Below, one piece after another: positions 8,901 to 15,691 of a stretch of 28,440 nt of DNA. Position numbers and translations under genes: made by a program. The DNA comes from an uncultured Loktanella sp. (GTDB lineage Bacteria; Pseudomonadota; Alphaproteobacteria; Rhodobacterales; Rhodobacteraceae), in the NCBI GenBank assembly GCA_913061335.1, contig CAJXTP010000006.1, positions 1-28,440 of the forward strand, given 5' to 3'. Each line of letters opens with the position of its first letter. The first letter of the stretch is position 1. The notes under the pieces were generated by a model. That model had not been told where the DNA came from. It did no database searches and saw only the letters and a list, made by a program, of their open reading frames with translations.

Positions 8901-9085
8901 CACCGTCGACACAGTGGTGGACAGAGCTGTCCAGCGCAATTGCGGGCGGGGTGATCATTACCATGGTCATCACGCTGGTCGTGACACCTGCCATGCTAAT
9001 CTGGGGTGAATTGATGGGCCGTCGCATTCGACGGATATGGGCGTGGTTGTTTGGCCGAGGATCAAACACCATACCCGCCGAATAA
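5936..9085 (+). CDS. RND efflux pump, inner-membrane transporter subunit
   Basis: This 1049-residue proton-driven pump has the full RND layout: a first membrane helix at 13-30, a large periplasmic porter loop to about 335, helices 2-6 (about 337-490), helix 7 at about 530-550, a second periplasmic loop and helices 8-12 to the end. The fourth-helix motif reads VGMLVDGAIVTVE (about 393-405), with one acidic residue, Asp398, and Gly399 where AcrB-type pumps often have a second Asp. The tenth-helix motif is AGIVVNNNIVLID. It is translationally coupled to the adaptor. No outer-membrane factor gene is nearby, so the channel is probably shared and encoded elsewhere. Drug, detergent or metal export are all possible, and divergence from HAE1 and CzcA groups prevents a finer call. 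Confidence 0.93.
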   Translation: MNTLIDAAFSRTRVVFLAFVAILLVGAYAYNGIPKESTPEISIPIAYVSTGIDGISPEDSERLLIGPLEAELGSLTGLKTMTSHAGEGFGNVQLEFEPGGDVDEAIDKVREAVDRAKGDLPDDARDPTVTEINTALFPILTAILSGPVPERTLNELATSLQDDLEALSGILEVDVGGSRTELLEILIDPTVFETYNISFDELIGQISRNNRLIAAGAIESGAGRLVLKVPGLIENIADVMEMPVKVRGDTVVTFADLATIRRTFEDPTSFARINGQPALALEIKKRSGSNVIDTVADAKVVIAKAQASWPDSVSINYLQDESKQVKSMLADLEANVIAAILLVMIVIVWALGLRSALLVGLAIPGAFLTGVAALWFLGYTMNVIVLFSLILVVGMLVDGAIVTVELADRNLQEGAEPKAAYADAAKRMAWPIIASTLTTLSVFFPLLFWSGMIGEFMKFLPITVILTLTASLFMALIFIPVTGGIIGKKRPLSSRDKATFYETEQGDPRNLPGLTGMYVRVLNWSILRPGVTVILALVMLLGGFKAYGELGNGVTFFPDQEPEFMQVQVRARDNFSIYERDALVRRVEERLFDDPAIASVYARSVAAQNEDAEIIGTIQLELTEWDTRRKAAVITEDIRAAMSDIAGIDIQVEIAAGGPAGGKPISIKIISNDNDARLEVTRKILGIMGDIGGFTDVTDTRPLPGVEWRLRVNRSEAARFGADVSLLGQAVQLLTQGITVADYRPDDVDGSVDIRVRFPSQDRTLEELQSLRVPTSTGLVPITNFVSFEPAPRSGTINRIDQERVVSVESNVGPDINVNEKTLALRAALENMDTPDNVTWSFGGEAEEQADTMIFLGGAFASAIVLMFVILLTQFNNFYQAFVVMSAIVFSISGVLIGLIITGRPFGIVMGGIGVIALAGIVVNNNIVLIDTYNELKKSGQPSLEAALRSGAQRLRPVFLTSITTALGLMPMVIGLNINFFTREIVYGAPSTQWWTELSSAIAGGVIITMVITLVVTPAMLIWGELMGRRIRRIWAWLFGRGSNTIPAE

Positions 9086-9087
9086 AT

Positions 9088-9126
9088 AAAAACGCCGCCT
9101 TGGGATCAAACCAAGGCGGCGTTTTT
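9088..9126. terminator. Strong bidirectional intrinsic terminator
   Basis: A GC-rich stem CGCCGCCTTGG (9093-9103) pairs with CCAAGGCGGCG (9111-9121) around the loop GATCAAA. It is flanked by A5 on the left (9088-9092) and T5 on the right (9122-9126), so it gives a stem followed by a U-run on either strand. It sits between the convergent RND pump gene and the trcR-like gene and should end both transcripts. Confidence 0.9.
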
Positions 9127-9146
9127 CGGTTTTGCTATCGGACGAC

Positions 9147-9914
9147 TTATTTGTCGTCGTCACCATCTACATCGTCGGGCAGGTTAAAGAAGCTGTCAGC
9201 ATCTGACACGTCTAGATTACCCGCCTTCGTTTCCAGATCATCTTCGTCGTCACGCGGATCAGCAAGGCTGAATGTCGTAAGACCGGCCAAGGAACTTGGC
9301 ATCTTTGGCTCGGCTGGCATGCCAAGGGACTGCTCGGTGCTGACCAACTTGCGACGCTCATCATCAGACATGACGCCGCCTTCTTTGGCCTTCTTATCAT
9401 TGGCCTTTTGCACGGCAGCATCCAGCTCGATCTGTTTGCACAGACCCAAAGCTACCGGATCAATTGGGTCGATGTTGTTGATGTTCCAGTGGGTCCGCTC
9501 GCGAATTGCCTGAATGGTTGGCTTGGTCGTGCCAACCAGCTTGGACACCTGAGCATCCGACAGCTCTGGGTGAAACTTGACCAACCAATAGATCGACGCT
9601 GGGCGATCCTGACGCTTGGACAGCGGCGTATACCGTGGGCCGCGACGCTTTTCTTCGCCCGCAGCTGCTGGGTTAAAAAGCAACTTCATCCGGTACTTAG
9701 GATCAGCCTCTGCGTTGTCGATTTCAGCTTGAACCAGCTGTTTGTTGCTGATCGGGTCAAAGCCCTTAACACCAGTTGCCACATCGCCATCAGCAATGCC
9801 CTGAACTTCCAGCTCGTGTAGGCCACAGAAATCAGCGATCTGCAGAAACGTCATTGTTGTGTTGTCACAAAGCCAGACGGCCGTGGCTTTCGCCATAATT
9901 GGTAGATTCGACAT
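9147..9914 (-). CDS. trcR: DUF1013 family regulator (TrcR-type cell-cycle transcriptional regulator)
   Basis: The 255-residue protein matches the alphaproteobacteria-specific DUF1013 family, which current automated annotation calls TrcR. The conserved N-terminus KATAVWLCDNTTMTFLQIADFCGLHELEVQGIADGDVA (from residue 9) contains a first helix-turn-helix-like segment. A second one lies at about 118-144 (LSDAQVSKLVGTTKPTIQAIRERTHW). The middle is basic (KRRGPRYTPLSKRQ), and the tail from about 210 is very acidic, ending DDVDGDDDK. ATG at 9914 is supported by AGGAGA 6 bases upstream. It stands alone, with the strong terminator behind it and RNase T2 divergent in front. Family assignment is confident; the detailed regulatory role is from the family name, not from this sequence. 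Confidence 0.88.
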   Translation of the reverse strand: MSNLPIMAKATAVWLCDNTTMTFLQIADFCGLHELEVQGIADGDVATGVKGFDPISNKQLVQAEIDNAEADPKYRMKLLFNPAAAGEEKRRGPRYTPLSKRQDRPASIYWLVKFHPELSDAQVSKLVGTTKPTIQAIRERTHWNINNIDPIDPVALGLCKQIELDAAVQKANDKKAKEGGVMSDDERRKLVSTEQSLGMPAEPKMPSSLAGLTTFSLADPRDDEDDLETKAGNLDVSDADSFFNLPDDVDGDDDK

Positions 9915-9969
9915 CTCTGTCTCCTGTTGTCATCAGACATAGCTATCCAGCGCCCTTAATTTGGGCTGA

Positions 9970-10022
9970 CCCCTTATTGGGCCGGTTCGCATTGTCGGGG
10001 AACTTGGAAGCCTTATAAGGGG
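9970..10022. repeat. 8-bp inverted repeat in the trcR/RNase T2 intergenic region
   Basis: CCCCTTAT at 9970-9977 and ATAAGGGG at 10015-10022 are exact reverse complements, 37 bases apart, and the right copy sits within the palindrome CCTTATAAGG (10011-10020). The position, 25-80 bases ahead of the RNase T2 start and on the far side of the trcR start, would suit an operator for a dimeric regulator, but no regulator is identified and chance is possible. Confidence 0.3.
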
Positions 10023-10047
10023 GCAAGTACGTTTAGGAAAGATCAAA

Positions 10048-10677
10048 ATGTTACGCCTGATGACCGCCCTTTTTCTGCTCGCCAGCCCCGCATCCGCGCA
10101 GGATCAGGCAGGCACGTTTGACTACTACGTTATGTCCCTGTCGTGGTCCGCCAATTGGTGCGCATTGGAAGGGGACGCACGGCAATCCCCGCAATGCGAC
10201 GACACCACTGAAAACGGTTGGATATTACACGGGCTTTGGCCGCAATATGAACAGGGCTATCCAGCCAATTGCCGCACGACTTTGCGCCCGCCATCGCGCA
10301 GCCAAACCAGCGAAATGGCCGATATCATGGGCTCGTCAGGACTTGCATGGTACCAGTGGAACAAACACGGCGTCTGCTCTGGCATGGACCCTGTTGATTA
10401 TTACGCCCTATCACGCGAAGCCTATAGTCGGATCAATCGGCCCGAAGTATTCCGAAAACTGTCCAAAACAGTCACCCTGCCCACATCCTTGATCGAACAA
10501 GCCTTTGTCAAAGATAACGCTGACCTTACCCCAGATGGGGTCACCGTGACGTGCAAAGCAGGATATATTCAAGAGGCCCGCATTTGCCTGACCCGAGACC
10601 TTGAATTCCGGGCCTGTGGACGCGATGCTGTCCGAGACTGCACCCTAACTAACGCCCAATTTGACCCGATGAGGTAG
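10048..10677 (+). CDS. Secreted RNase T2 family protein
   Basis: RNase T2 enzymes cleave single-stranded RNA through a 2',3'-cyclic phosphate, here in the periplasm or outside. The 209-residue protein has a clear signal peptide (MLRLMTALFLLASPASA, cut before QDQ). The first active-site segment WILHGLWPQYE carries His61. The second reads WYQWNKHGVC (101-110), with Lys106 and His107 present, but Tyr102 and Gln103 stand where the family's usual His-Glu pair is found. Several Cys residues (38, 50, 75, 110) fit disulfides. AGGA lies about 9 bases before the ATG. The nucleoside hydrolase gene starts 4 bases after the stop, suggesting a shared RNA-salvage function. Activity is uncertain given the altered Glu position. 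Confidence 0.88.
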   Translation: MLRLMTALFLLASPASAQDQAGTFDYYVMSLSWSANWCALEGDARQSPQCDDTTENGWILHGLWPQYEQGYPANCRTTLRPPSRSQTSEMADIMGSSGLAWYQWNKHGVCSGMDPVDYYALSREAYSRINRPEVFRKLSKTVTLPTSLIEQAFVKDNADLTPDGVTVTCKAGYIQEARICLTRDLEFRACGRDAVRDCTLTNAQFDPMR

Positions 10678-10681
10678 ACCC

Positions 10682-11593
10682 ATGAAATTAATTATCGACA
10701 CTGATCCAGGCATCGACGATGCGATTGCAATCGCACTGGCCCACGCGTTGCCACAGGTTGACCTTATTGGGATGACAGCGGTGTTTGGGAACACGCATGT
10801 GGTCCAATCTAGCCGAAATGCACGCTATCTTGCTGACCTACTTGGCTTTAACGTACCCGTGGCCCAAGGGGTCGCCCTGCCCTACGGCGCTGACAGCTAC
10901 GCGCCGTCAGACTACGTGCATGGCCCCGAAGGCTTAGGCGATTTGACGAACATCCCGCAGATCGGTCAAAACGACCCGCGCGACGCGGCACAATTCTTGT
11001 GTGAAATGGCAGCCAAACATGCCGGTGAATTGGTTATCTGTGCGATAGGTCCGCTTGCGAACATCGCAGACGCAATCGCGCTTGACCCGTCGTTCGCCAC
11101 AAATGTTAAATCACTGGTTATTATGGGCGGTGCGTTCAAGCACGCAGGCAACGTATCAAAATACGCTGAGGCCAACATCATCCACGACCCCATTGCAGCT
11201 GATGCGGTTTTTGGATCAGGCATGACCATCACAATGGTCGGGCTCGACGCCACAATGAAGACATTGCTGACACCAACAGACTTTGATGACCTTGAAAAAG
11301 TTGCGCCAAAGATTGGCGGGTTTATAAAACGGATCTCGGATTTCTATCTTGGATTTTACCGCAGTGTCGGTGTCATGGATGGCTGCCCAATGCATGACGC
11401 GTTGGCCGTGCTGGCCTGTACCGACCCCGACAAATTCACGTTTCAGATGACGGGGATCAAGGTTACCCAATCGGGCGACGAAATCGGCGCAACAGTTGCT
11501 GACACCACGCGCAAACCTGTCGCTGTCGCCATGGGATGTGATGCTGTTTGGGCGGTCGATCTGATGAAAACGCAGATCGGTGGGCTAGGCTAA
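10682..11593 (+). CDS. Nucleoside hydrolase (inosine-uridine preferring family)
   Basis: These enzymes split ribonucleosides into ribose and free base. The signature DTDPGIDDA at residues 6-14 supplies the Ca2+-binding aspartates. Further conserved blocks are IMGGAFKHAGN, AEANIIHDPIAADAVF (substrate contacts) and MHDALAVLA with the final metal-ligand Asp. The 303-residue length is normal and there is no signal peptide, so it acts in the cytoplasm after nucleoside uptake. It follows the RNase T2 gene by 4 bases, with GAGG just upstream of the ATG. The last 9 bases overlap the end of the convergent fmt gene. Base specificity cannot be read from the sequence. Confidence 0.93.
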   Translation: MKLIIDTDPGIDDAIAIALAHALPQVDLIGMTAVFGNTHVVQSSRNARYLADLLGFNVPVAQGVALPYGADSYAPSDYVHGPEGLGDLTNIPQIGQNDPRDAAQFLCEMAAKHAGELVICAIGPLANIADAIALDPSFATNVKSLVIMGGAFKHAGNVSKYAEANIIHDPIAADAVFGSGMTITMVGLDATMKTLLTPTDFDDLEKVAPKIGGFIKRISDFYLGFYRSVGVMDGCPMHDALAVLACTDPDKFTFQMTGIKVTQSGDEIGATVADTTRKPVAVAMGCDAVWAVDLMKTQIGGLG

Positions 11594-12484
11594 TCTCGCT
11601 CCAAGATCCAATCCAAGCAGCGCTTGATCCGCGCCCATCGCGGTCTTGCCTGCGCGTTGAACGCGCGTCACTGCAACGGCACCATCTGCACAAGCAATCG
11701 TGAACCCATCCAAAACCGTCCCCGCATCGCCGGTTCCATTTGCGATACGCGACGCCAACAGTTTCACCCGCTCATCGCCGACCATGCACCAAGCCCCCGG
11801 AAACGGGGACAGCCCACGAATTTGGCGATCAACCTCGACGGCAGGACGTGTCCACTCAACGCGCGCCTCTGCCTTGTCAATTTTCGCCGCATAGGTCACG
11901 CCGTCATCCGGCTGCACCTGTGGTGACAAATCAGCAAGCTGCGTTATGGCCTGCACAATCAACCCAGCGCCCATTTGTGACAGCCGATCATGTAATACAC
12001 CTGTGGTCTCGGCGGCGCCAATATCCGTGGCCTCAAGCAGCAAAACTGGACCAGTATCCAGCCCCGCCTCCATCTGCATGATGCACACACCCGTCTGGGT
12101 GTCGCCCGCCATAATCGCGCGGTGGATCGGTGCGGCACCACGCCAACGCGGTAACAACGACGCATGAATATTCAAACATCCCAATCGCGGCGCATCCAAA
12201 ACAATCTGCGGCAAGATCAAACCGTAGGCAACCACGACCGCGACATCGGCGCCCAACGCCGCAAATTCAACTTGTGCATCACCGTCACGCAATGAAACCG
12301 GATGACGGACAACCAACCCCAAAGCCTCGGCACGCGCCTGCACAGGACTTGGGCGATCCTTTTTACCACGACCCGCAGGGCGCGGTGGCTGCGAATAAAC
12401 CGCAACAACATCGTGGCCCGCAGCCACTAGCGCATCCAAAACTGGCACCGAAAAATCGGGGGTCCCCATGAAAATGATCCGCAT
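11585..12484 (-). CDS. fmt: Methionyl-tRNA formyltransferase
   Basis: Fmt adds a formyl group from 10-formyl-tetrahydrofolate to the initiator Met-tRNA. The 299-residue protein begins MRIIFMGTPDFSVPVLDAL, the canonical N-terminus, which fixes the ATG at 12484 rather than an upstream ATG at 12532. The catalytic triad is readable: Asn105 and His107 in NIHASLLPRWRG and Asp143 in MEAGLDTGPV. The C-terminal OB-like tRNA-binding domain starts near residue 205 (PFPGAWCMV). AGGGA lies about 6 bases before the start. It is the last gene of the def-def-def-fmt set, coupling formylation with deformylation, and its end overlaps the nucleoside hydrolase end by 9 bases. Confidence 0.96.
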   Translation of the reverse strand: MRIIFMGTPDFSVPVLDALVAAGHDVVAVYSQPPRPAGRGKKDRPSPVQARAEALGLVVRHPVSLRDGDAQVEFAALGADVAVVVAYGLILPQIVLDAPRLGCLNIHASLLPRWRGAAPIHRAIMAGDTQTGVCIMQMEAGLDTGPVLLLEATDIGAAETTGVLHDRLSQMGAGLIVQAITQLADLSPQVQPDDGVTYAAKIDKAEARVEWTRPAVEVDRQIRGLSPFPGAWCMVGDERVKLLASRIANGTGDAGTVLDGFTIACADGAVAVTRVQRAGKTAMGADQALLGLDLGARLA

Positions 12485-12537
12485 CGCGTTCCCTCTTTGG
12501 TTGACACATATCCCCGCCCCAGACTCCGACACCGATC

Positions 12538-13035
12538 TTAGGTGCGCAGCTTTGCGGCCCTTTTGATCAGCATATCGCGCTTGGTACGGCTGAGGTGATC
12601 AAAATACATTTTGCCCGCAAGATGATCGATCTGGTGCTGAACAGACGTCGCCCAAAGACCAACAAACTCGTGGCGGTCCCAGACTCCATCAGCGTTCATA
12701 AACCGGACAGTCACCGCGCGCGGGCGGGTGATCTTGGCACCGACACCGGGCAAATTCGGAGACGCTTCCTCGTGTTCGCGGGGCTCAACGGAGCTGTGCA
12801 AAATCTCTGGGTTGGCCAAACGCATCGCCTGCCCGCGTTTTGTGCTGGCATCAACGACCGCCAGAGCCATCCCAATCCCTAACTGCGGGGCAGCTAGACC
12901 ATAGCCAGGCATCGCGTCCATCACACCGATCATCTCATCCCAAATGGCACGAATATCATCGGTGATCTCGGTCACAGGGGCGGCAGGGGTACGCAGTGCT
13001 TTGTGCGGGTACATCACAAATGGGCGGTGTGTCAT
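12538..13035 (-). CDS. Degenerate peptide deformylase paralog (third def)
   Basis: This 165-residue protein has the peptide deformylase fold signature GYGLAAPQ at 44-51 but changed catalytic motifs. Where active enzymes have EGCLS it reads EASPN (90-94), replacing the metal-ligand Cys with Ser92. Where they have HExDH it reads HQIDH (134-138), replacing the catalytic Glu with Gln135; both His residues remain. A GGAGG Shine-Dalgarno and an ATGA overlap with the preceding def gene show it is set up for translation, and the frame is intact. It is therefore more likely a maintained non-catalytic paralog than debris. Possible roles include binding N-formyl substrates, ribosome association or an unknown activity; none is shown by the sequence. 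Confidence 0.9.
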   Translation of the reverse strand: MTHRPFVMYPHKALRTPAAPVTEITDDIRAIWDEMIGVMDAMPGYGLAAPQLGIGMALAVVDASTKRGQAMRLANPEILHSSVEPREHEEASPNLPGVGAKITRPRAVTVRFMNADGVWDRHEFVGLWATSVQHQIDHLAGKMYFDHLSRTKRDMLIKRAAKLRT

Positions 13036-13505
13036 GGGGCCTCCGGATAATCAGTGCAAAGAATGCCGTCCAAGTGGTCGCGCTCATGCTGGACACAGGC
13101 AGCGGCAAAACCAGTGAATGTACCGGTCTGCGGGGCACCATCCAGATCTTGCCAACGCAAGGTCACCTGCGCAGGACGTGCAACGCGAGATGTGCGATCA
13201 GGGATCGAAAGGCAGCCTTCAGCCATCACGACAATCTCTTCAGAACACTCAACCATTTCTGCGTTCACAAACACCTGCGGATCGGGTGTGCCATCTTTCC
13301 ACGTCGCATCCATCACAAAAACGCGCTGTGTAATGCCCACCTGAGGGGCCGCCAAACCGCGCCCCGGTGCAGCGTACATTACTTCTAACATGTCCTTGGC
13401 GATCGCAGCCAACTTTGCGTCAAATACCGTCACAGGCGCACAAACAGCGCGCAACACCGGATCTGGCACAAAGCGAAGCTGCAAATCAGTCACGGGCCAT
13501 TTCAC
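13032..13505 (-). CDS. def: Peptide deformylase (second def paralog)
   Basis: Peptide deformylase removes the N-formyl group from nascent proteins. All three family motifs are intact: GRGLAAPQ at 48-55, EGCLS at 96-100 with metal-ligand Cys98, and HERDH at 140-144 with catalytic Glu141. The protein has 157 residues and lacks the basic C-terminal helix seen in the first paralog, ending TDYPEAP. The longest reading starts with GTG at 13505, inside the end of the first def gene (20-base overlap), and has only a weak purine stretch before it. A GTG a few codons later is possible. Its stop overlaps the third def ATG. The two active-looking paralogs may differ in substrate or expression. Confidence 0.92.
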   Translation of the reverse strand: MKWPVTDLQLRFVPDPVLRAVCAPVTVFDAKLAAIAKDMLEVMYAAPGRGLAAPQVGITQRVFVMDATWKDGTPDPQVFVNAEMVECSEEIVVMAEGCLSIPDRTSRVARPAQVTLRWQDLDGAPQTGTFTGFAAACVQHERDHLDGILCTDYPEAP

Positions 13506-14007
13506 GCTTCAGCTTTTGCATCTTGCGGGTAATCATCTGGCGCTTCAGCGGCTTAAGGTAATCGATGAACAATTTGCCGTCCAAATGGTCGATTTCGTGT
13601 TGAACACATGTCGACCAAAGCCCGTCAAACGTCTCTTGGACAACCTTACCGTCCAAACCAGTCCAGCTAACCTTAACGGACGTAGGGCGTTCAACCTCAG
13701 CGTATTGATCTGGGATCGACAAACAGCCCTCATCATAGACCGACAGCTCGTCGGACGACCAAATGACGGACGGGTTAATTAACACCATCGGCTCTGGCGT
13801 TGCGGCTTCTTCTTTGGCGCAATCCATCACCAACAGGCGGGTCATCACGGCGACCTGTGGGGCGGCCAAGCCGATACCCGGCGCGTCGTACATCGTCTCC
13901 AACATATCATCGGCCAAACGGCGCACATCATCGGTCACGTCAGCCACAGGGGCGACGGTCTTTTTCAGGCGGGGATCGGGATGGATCAAGATATTGCGAA
14001 TAGTCAT
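13486..14007 (-). CDS. def: Peptide deformylase (first def, housekeeping type)
   Basis: This 173-residue protein is the most canonical of the three tandem deformylases. It starts MTIRNILIHPDPRLK as in most bacterial Def proteins, carries GIGLAAPQ at 44-51, EGCLSIP at 93-99 with metal-ligand Cys95, and HEIDH at 137-141 with catalytic Glu138. It ends in a basic helix (LKRQMITRKMQKLKREMARD), the kind of extension that contacts the ribosome in E. coli Def. The ATG at 14007 agrees with the family even though the frame is open further upstream. It heads the def-def-def-fmt operon and is divergent from the patB-like gene across 75 bases. Confidence 0.96.
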   Translation of the reverse strand: MTIRNILIHPDPRLKKTVAPVADVTDDVRRLADDMLETMYDAPGIGLAAPQVAVMTRLLVMDCAKEEAATPEPMVLINPSVIWSSDELSVYDEGCLSIPDQYAEVERPTSVKVSWTGLDGKVVQETFDGLWSTCVQHEIDHLDGKLFIDYLKPLKRQMITRKMQKLKREMARD

Positions 14008-14082
14008 ATGCCACGATCTAGCGCTTGCATCCTTGTCGCGCAAGCCGCACCAGTATCTGAATGATAACGCCGGAGAGACCCA

Positions 14083-15252
14083 ATGAGCTTTGACAACATT
14101 CCCGATCGCCGTGGCACCCATTCCAGCAAGTGGGACAGCATGGAATCCATCTATAGCGTATCCCCCGATGACGGCATTGCAATGTGGGTTGCGGATATGG
14201 AATTTCAGCCGCCGCAATGCGTACAAGACGCGGTCAAAGCGATGCACGACCACGGTGTTTACGGCTACTACGGCGACGAAGGTGACTACCGCGCAGCAAT
14301 CCAGTGGTGGATGTCCGAACGCCACGACTGGCAGATTGATCCGTCATGGATTTTCACAACTCACGGTCTGGTCAACGGCACAGCCCTTTGCATCGATGCC
14401 TATACATCCGTAGGCGACGGGGTCGTCCTGTTCACGCCTGTATATCACGCATTCGCCAGAGTGATAAACGCCGCAGGACGACAAGTGGTGTCGTGTGCGT
14501 TGGCCAACAATGCTGGCCGCTATGAATTCGACTTTGACGCCTACGATGCTCAAATGACCGGCAACGAACGGATGCTCATTTTGTGTTCGCCGCACAATCC
14601 CAGCGGGCGCGTTTGGACCAAAACCGAACTGCAAGCTGTCGCAGCCTTTGCCAAACGGCATGACCTGATCTTGGTGTCGGACGAAATTCACCACGATCTG
14701 ACCATGCCTGGCTACACGCACATTCCGACGGCCCATATCGACGGCATTACCGACCGTCTCGTGACAATGACCGCCACAACCAAGACGTTCAATATCGCAG
14801 GCGGCCACGCAGGCAACGTGATCATTGAAGACCCTGAACTGCGCGCACGGTTTGGTGGGCGCATGGCGGCGATGGGTATCTCGGCGAACAGCTTTGGGCT
14901 ATTCATGGCAACGGCCGCTTATTCGCCAGATGGGGCCGCATGGGTTGATGACCTGCGCGCGTATCTCGATGGAAACCGTCAAGTGTTCGACGCGGGCGTG
15001 AACGCCATTCCGGGCGTGAAATCAATGGCCCTCGAATCGACCTATCTGGCTTGGGTGGATTTTTCCGGCACAGGTATGTCGATGGAAGAGGTGATTGAAC
15101 GCGTGCAGAAAAACGCTAAAATCGCGGCAAGCCATGGGCCGACTTTCGGGCGAGGAGGGGACAATTTCTTGCGCTTCAACATTGGTACAACACGCGCGCA
15201 AATCGAAGACGCCGTGGCGCGCTTGCAAGTCGCCTTTAGCGACCTGCAATAA
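14083..15252 (+). CDS. patB: PatB/MalY family pyridoxal-phosphate C-S lyase
   Basis: This 389-residue fold-type I PLP enzyme belongs to the MalY/PatB group, which cleaves cystathionine or other cysteine conjugates. Family marks include MWVADMEF (44-51), YGYYG with a substrate-contact Tyr, CSPHNPSGRVWTKTEL, VSDEIHHDL with the PLP-ring Asp, and TATTKTFNIAG with the Schiff-base Lys. FLRFNIGTTR near the end holds the carboxylate-binding Arg. GGAGAG lies 6 bases before the ATG. Cystathionine beta-lyase in methionine synthesis is the best guess; roles in sulfur release from other thiol conjugates are also possible. It is a single-gene unit between the deformylase operon and a hypothetical gene on the other strand. 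Confidence 0.88.
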   Translation: MSFDNIPDRRGTHSSKWDSMESIYSVSPDDGIAMWVADMEFQPPQCVQDAVKAMHDHGVYGYYGDEGDYRAAIQWWMSERHDWQIDPSWIFTTHGLVNGTALCIDAYTSVGDGVVLFTPVYHAFARVINAAGRQVVSCALANNAGRYEFDFDAYDAQMTGNERMLILCSPHNPSGRVWTKTELQAVAAFAKRHDLILVSDEIHHDLTMPGYTHIPTAHIDGITDRLVTMTATTKTFNIAGGHAGNVIIEDPELRARFGGRMAAMGISANSFGLFMATAAYSPDGAAWVDDLRAYLDGNRQVFDAGVNAIPGVKSMALESTYLAWVDFSGTGMSMEEVIERVQKNAKIAASHGPTFGRGGDNFLRFNIGTTRAQIEDAVARLQVAFSDLQ

Positions 15253-15253
15253 T

Positions 15254-15601
15254 TTAATTCGTGATTAGGCCCGCTGGCACGAAGTCAGGGCGCTCATAAT
15301 CAACAGGGGCTGCATCTGTTACAAGGTGCAGCCATTTGAATTCGAAAATGCGCTCTTCACGCTCAACGGATGATCCGACGATCAGGCACTGATACAGATG
15401 GCGGGCACCGTCATAAATTTCGACGCGGCCACGCAATTTTTCTGCCACATCTATATCAAGCGAAAACCCCGCATCCCAGAAACGGCGGATACGGTAGACA
15501 TTATCGCCGTCATGCACGCACAAACGGTCCTTGCGCTTTAACGCTTCTTTGCGGGCAGCTTCCAATCCTTGGCGCACGGCCTCTGGCAAAAAGTCATTCA
15601 T
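15254..15601 (-). CDS. Hypothetical protein, 115 residues
   Basis: I do not recognise this protein. It has an Arg/Lys/Glu-rich N-terminal helix (AVRQGLEAARKEALKRKDRL), then a compact alternating region containing RIRRFWDAGFSLD and GRVEIYDGARHLYQCLIVGSSVE, and a C-terminal EFKWLHLVTDAAPVDYERPDFVP. There is no signal peptide or membrane helix, and the make-up looks like a small soluble beta-rich domain. ATG at 15601 is chosen because GGGGA precedes it at a proper distance; the frame is open 16 codons further up without support. Its stop lies two bases beyond the convergent patB stop. It lies downstream of the cob cluster on the same strand, separated by 90 bases with hairpins. Confidence 0.75.
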   Translation of the reverse strand: MNDFLPEAVRQGLEAARKEALKRKDRLCVHDGDNVYRIRRFWDAGFSLDIDVAEKLRGRVEIYDGARHLYQCLIVGSSVEREERIFEFKWLHLVTDAAPVDYERPDFVPAGLITN

Positions 15602-15615
15602 CGGTCGTCCCCTTT

Positions 15616-15631
15616 GGCCCAATAATGGGCC
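15616..15631 (-). promoter_or_regulatory. Inverted repeat just ahead of the hypothetical gene's Shine-Dalgarno
   Basis: GGCCC and GGGCC arms (15616-15620 and 15627-15631) around AATAAT form a compact hairpin or operator-like dyad directly upstream of the GGGGA ribosome-binding site of the 115-residue gene. It could be a 5' UTR hairpin or a regulator-binding site. It is short, so chance cannot be ruled out. Confidence 0.3.
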
Positions 15632-15663
15632 CCAAAGTATGAAGATCAAGTGACAAAATCCGC

Positions 15664-15683
15664 CGCAATGCAGCGAAATTGCG
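15664..15683 (-). terminator. Possible terminator after cobM
   Basis: CGCAAT (15664-15669) and ATTGCG (15678-15683) form a 6-bp stem with an 8-base loop, starting 9 bases past the cobM stop on the minus strand. A short T-run (complement of AAAA at 15655-15658) follows. The stem is weak, so it may only attenuate read-through into the hypothetical gene. Confidence 0.35.
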
Positions 15684-15691
15684 CAATACCC

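Noticed and set aside
9999..10033. GGAAC and CGTT as a possible general-stress (EcfG-type) promoter before RNase T2
   Set aside because: The spacing is 26 bases; the expected spacing is 16-17.
12501..12506. TTGACA hexamer between fmt and the third def
   Set aside because: It is on the plus strand, has no -10 partner at 16-18 bases and no plus-strand gene to serve.
14008..14082. TTGCGC-17-TAGATC on the minus strand as a promoter giving a leaderless def mRNA
   Set aside because: Only about half of each hexamer matches consensus, so it was not listed as a feature.
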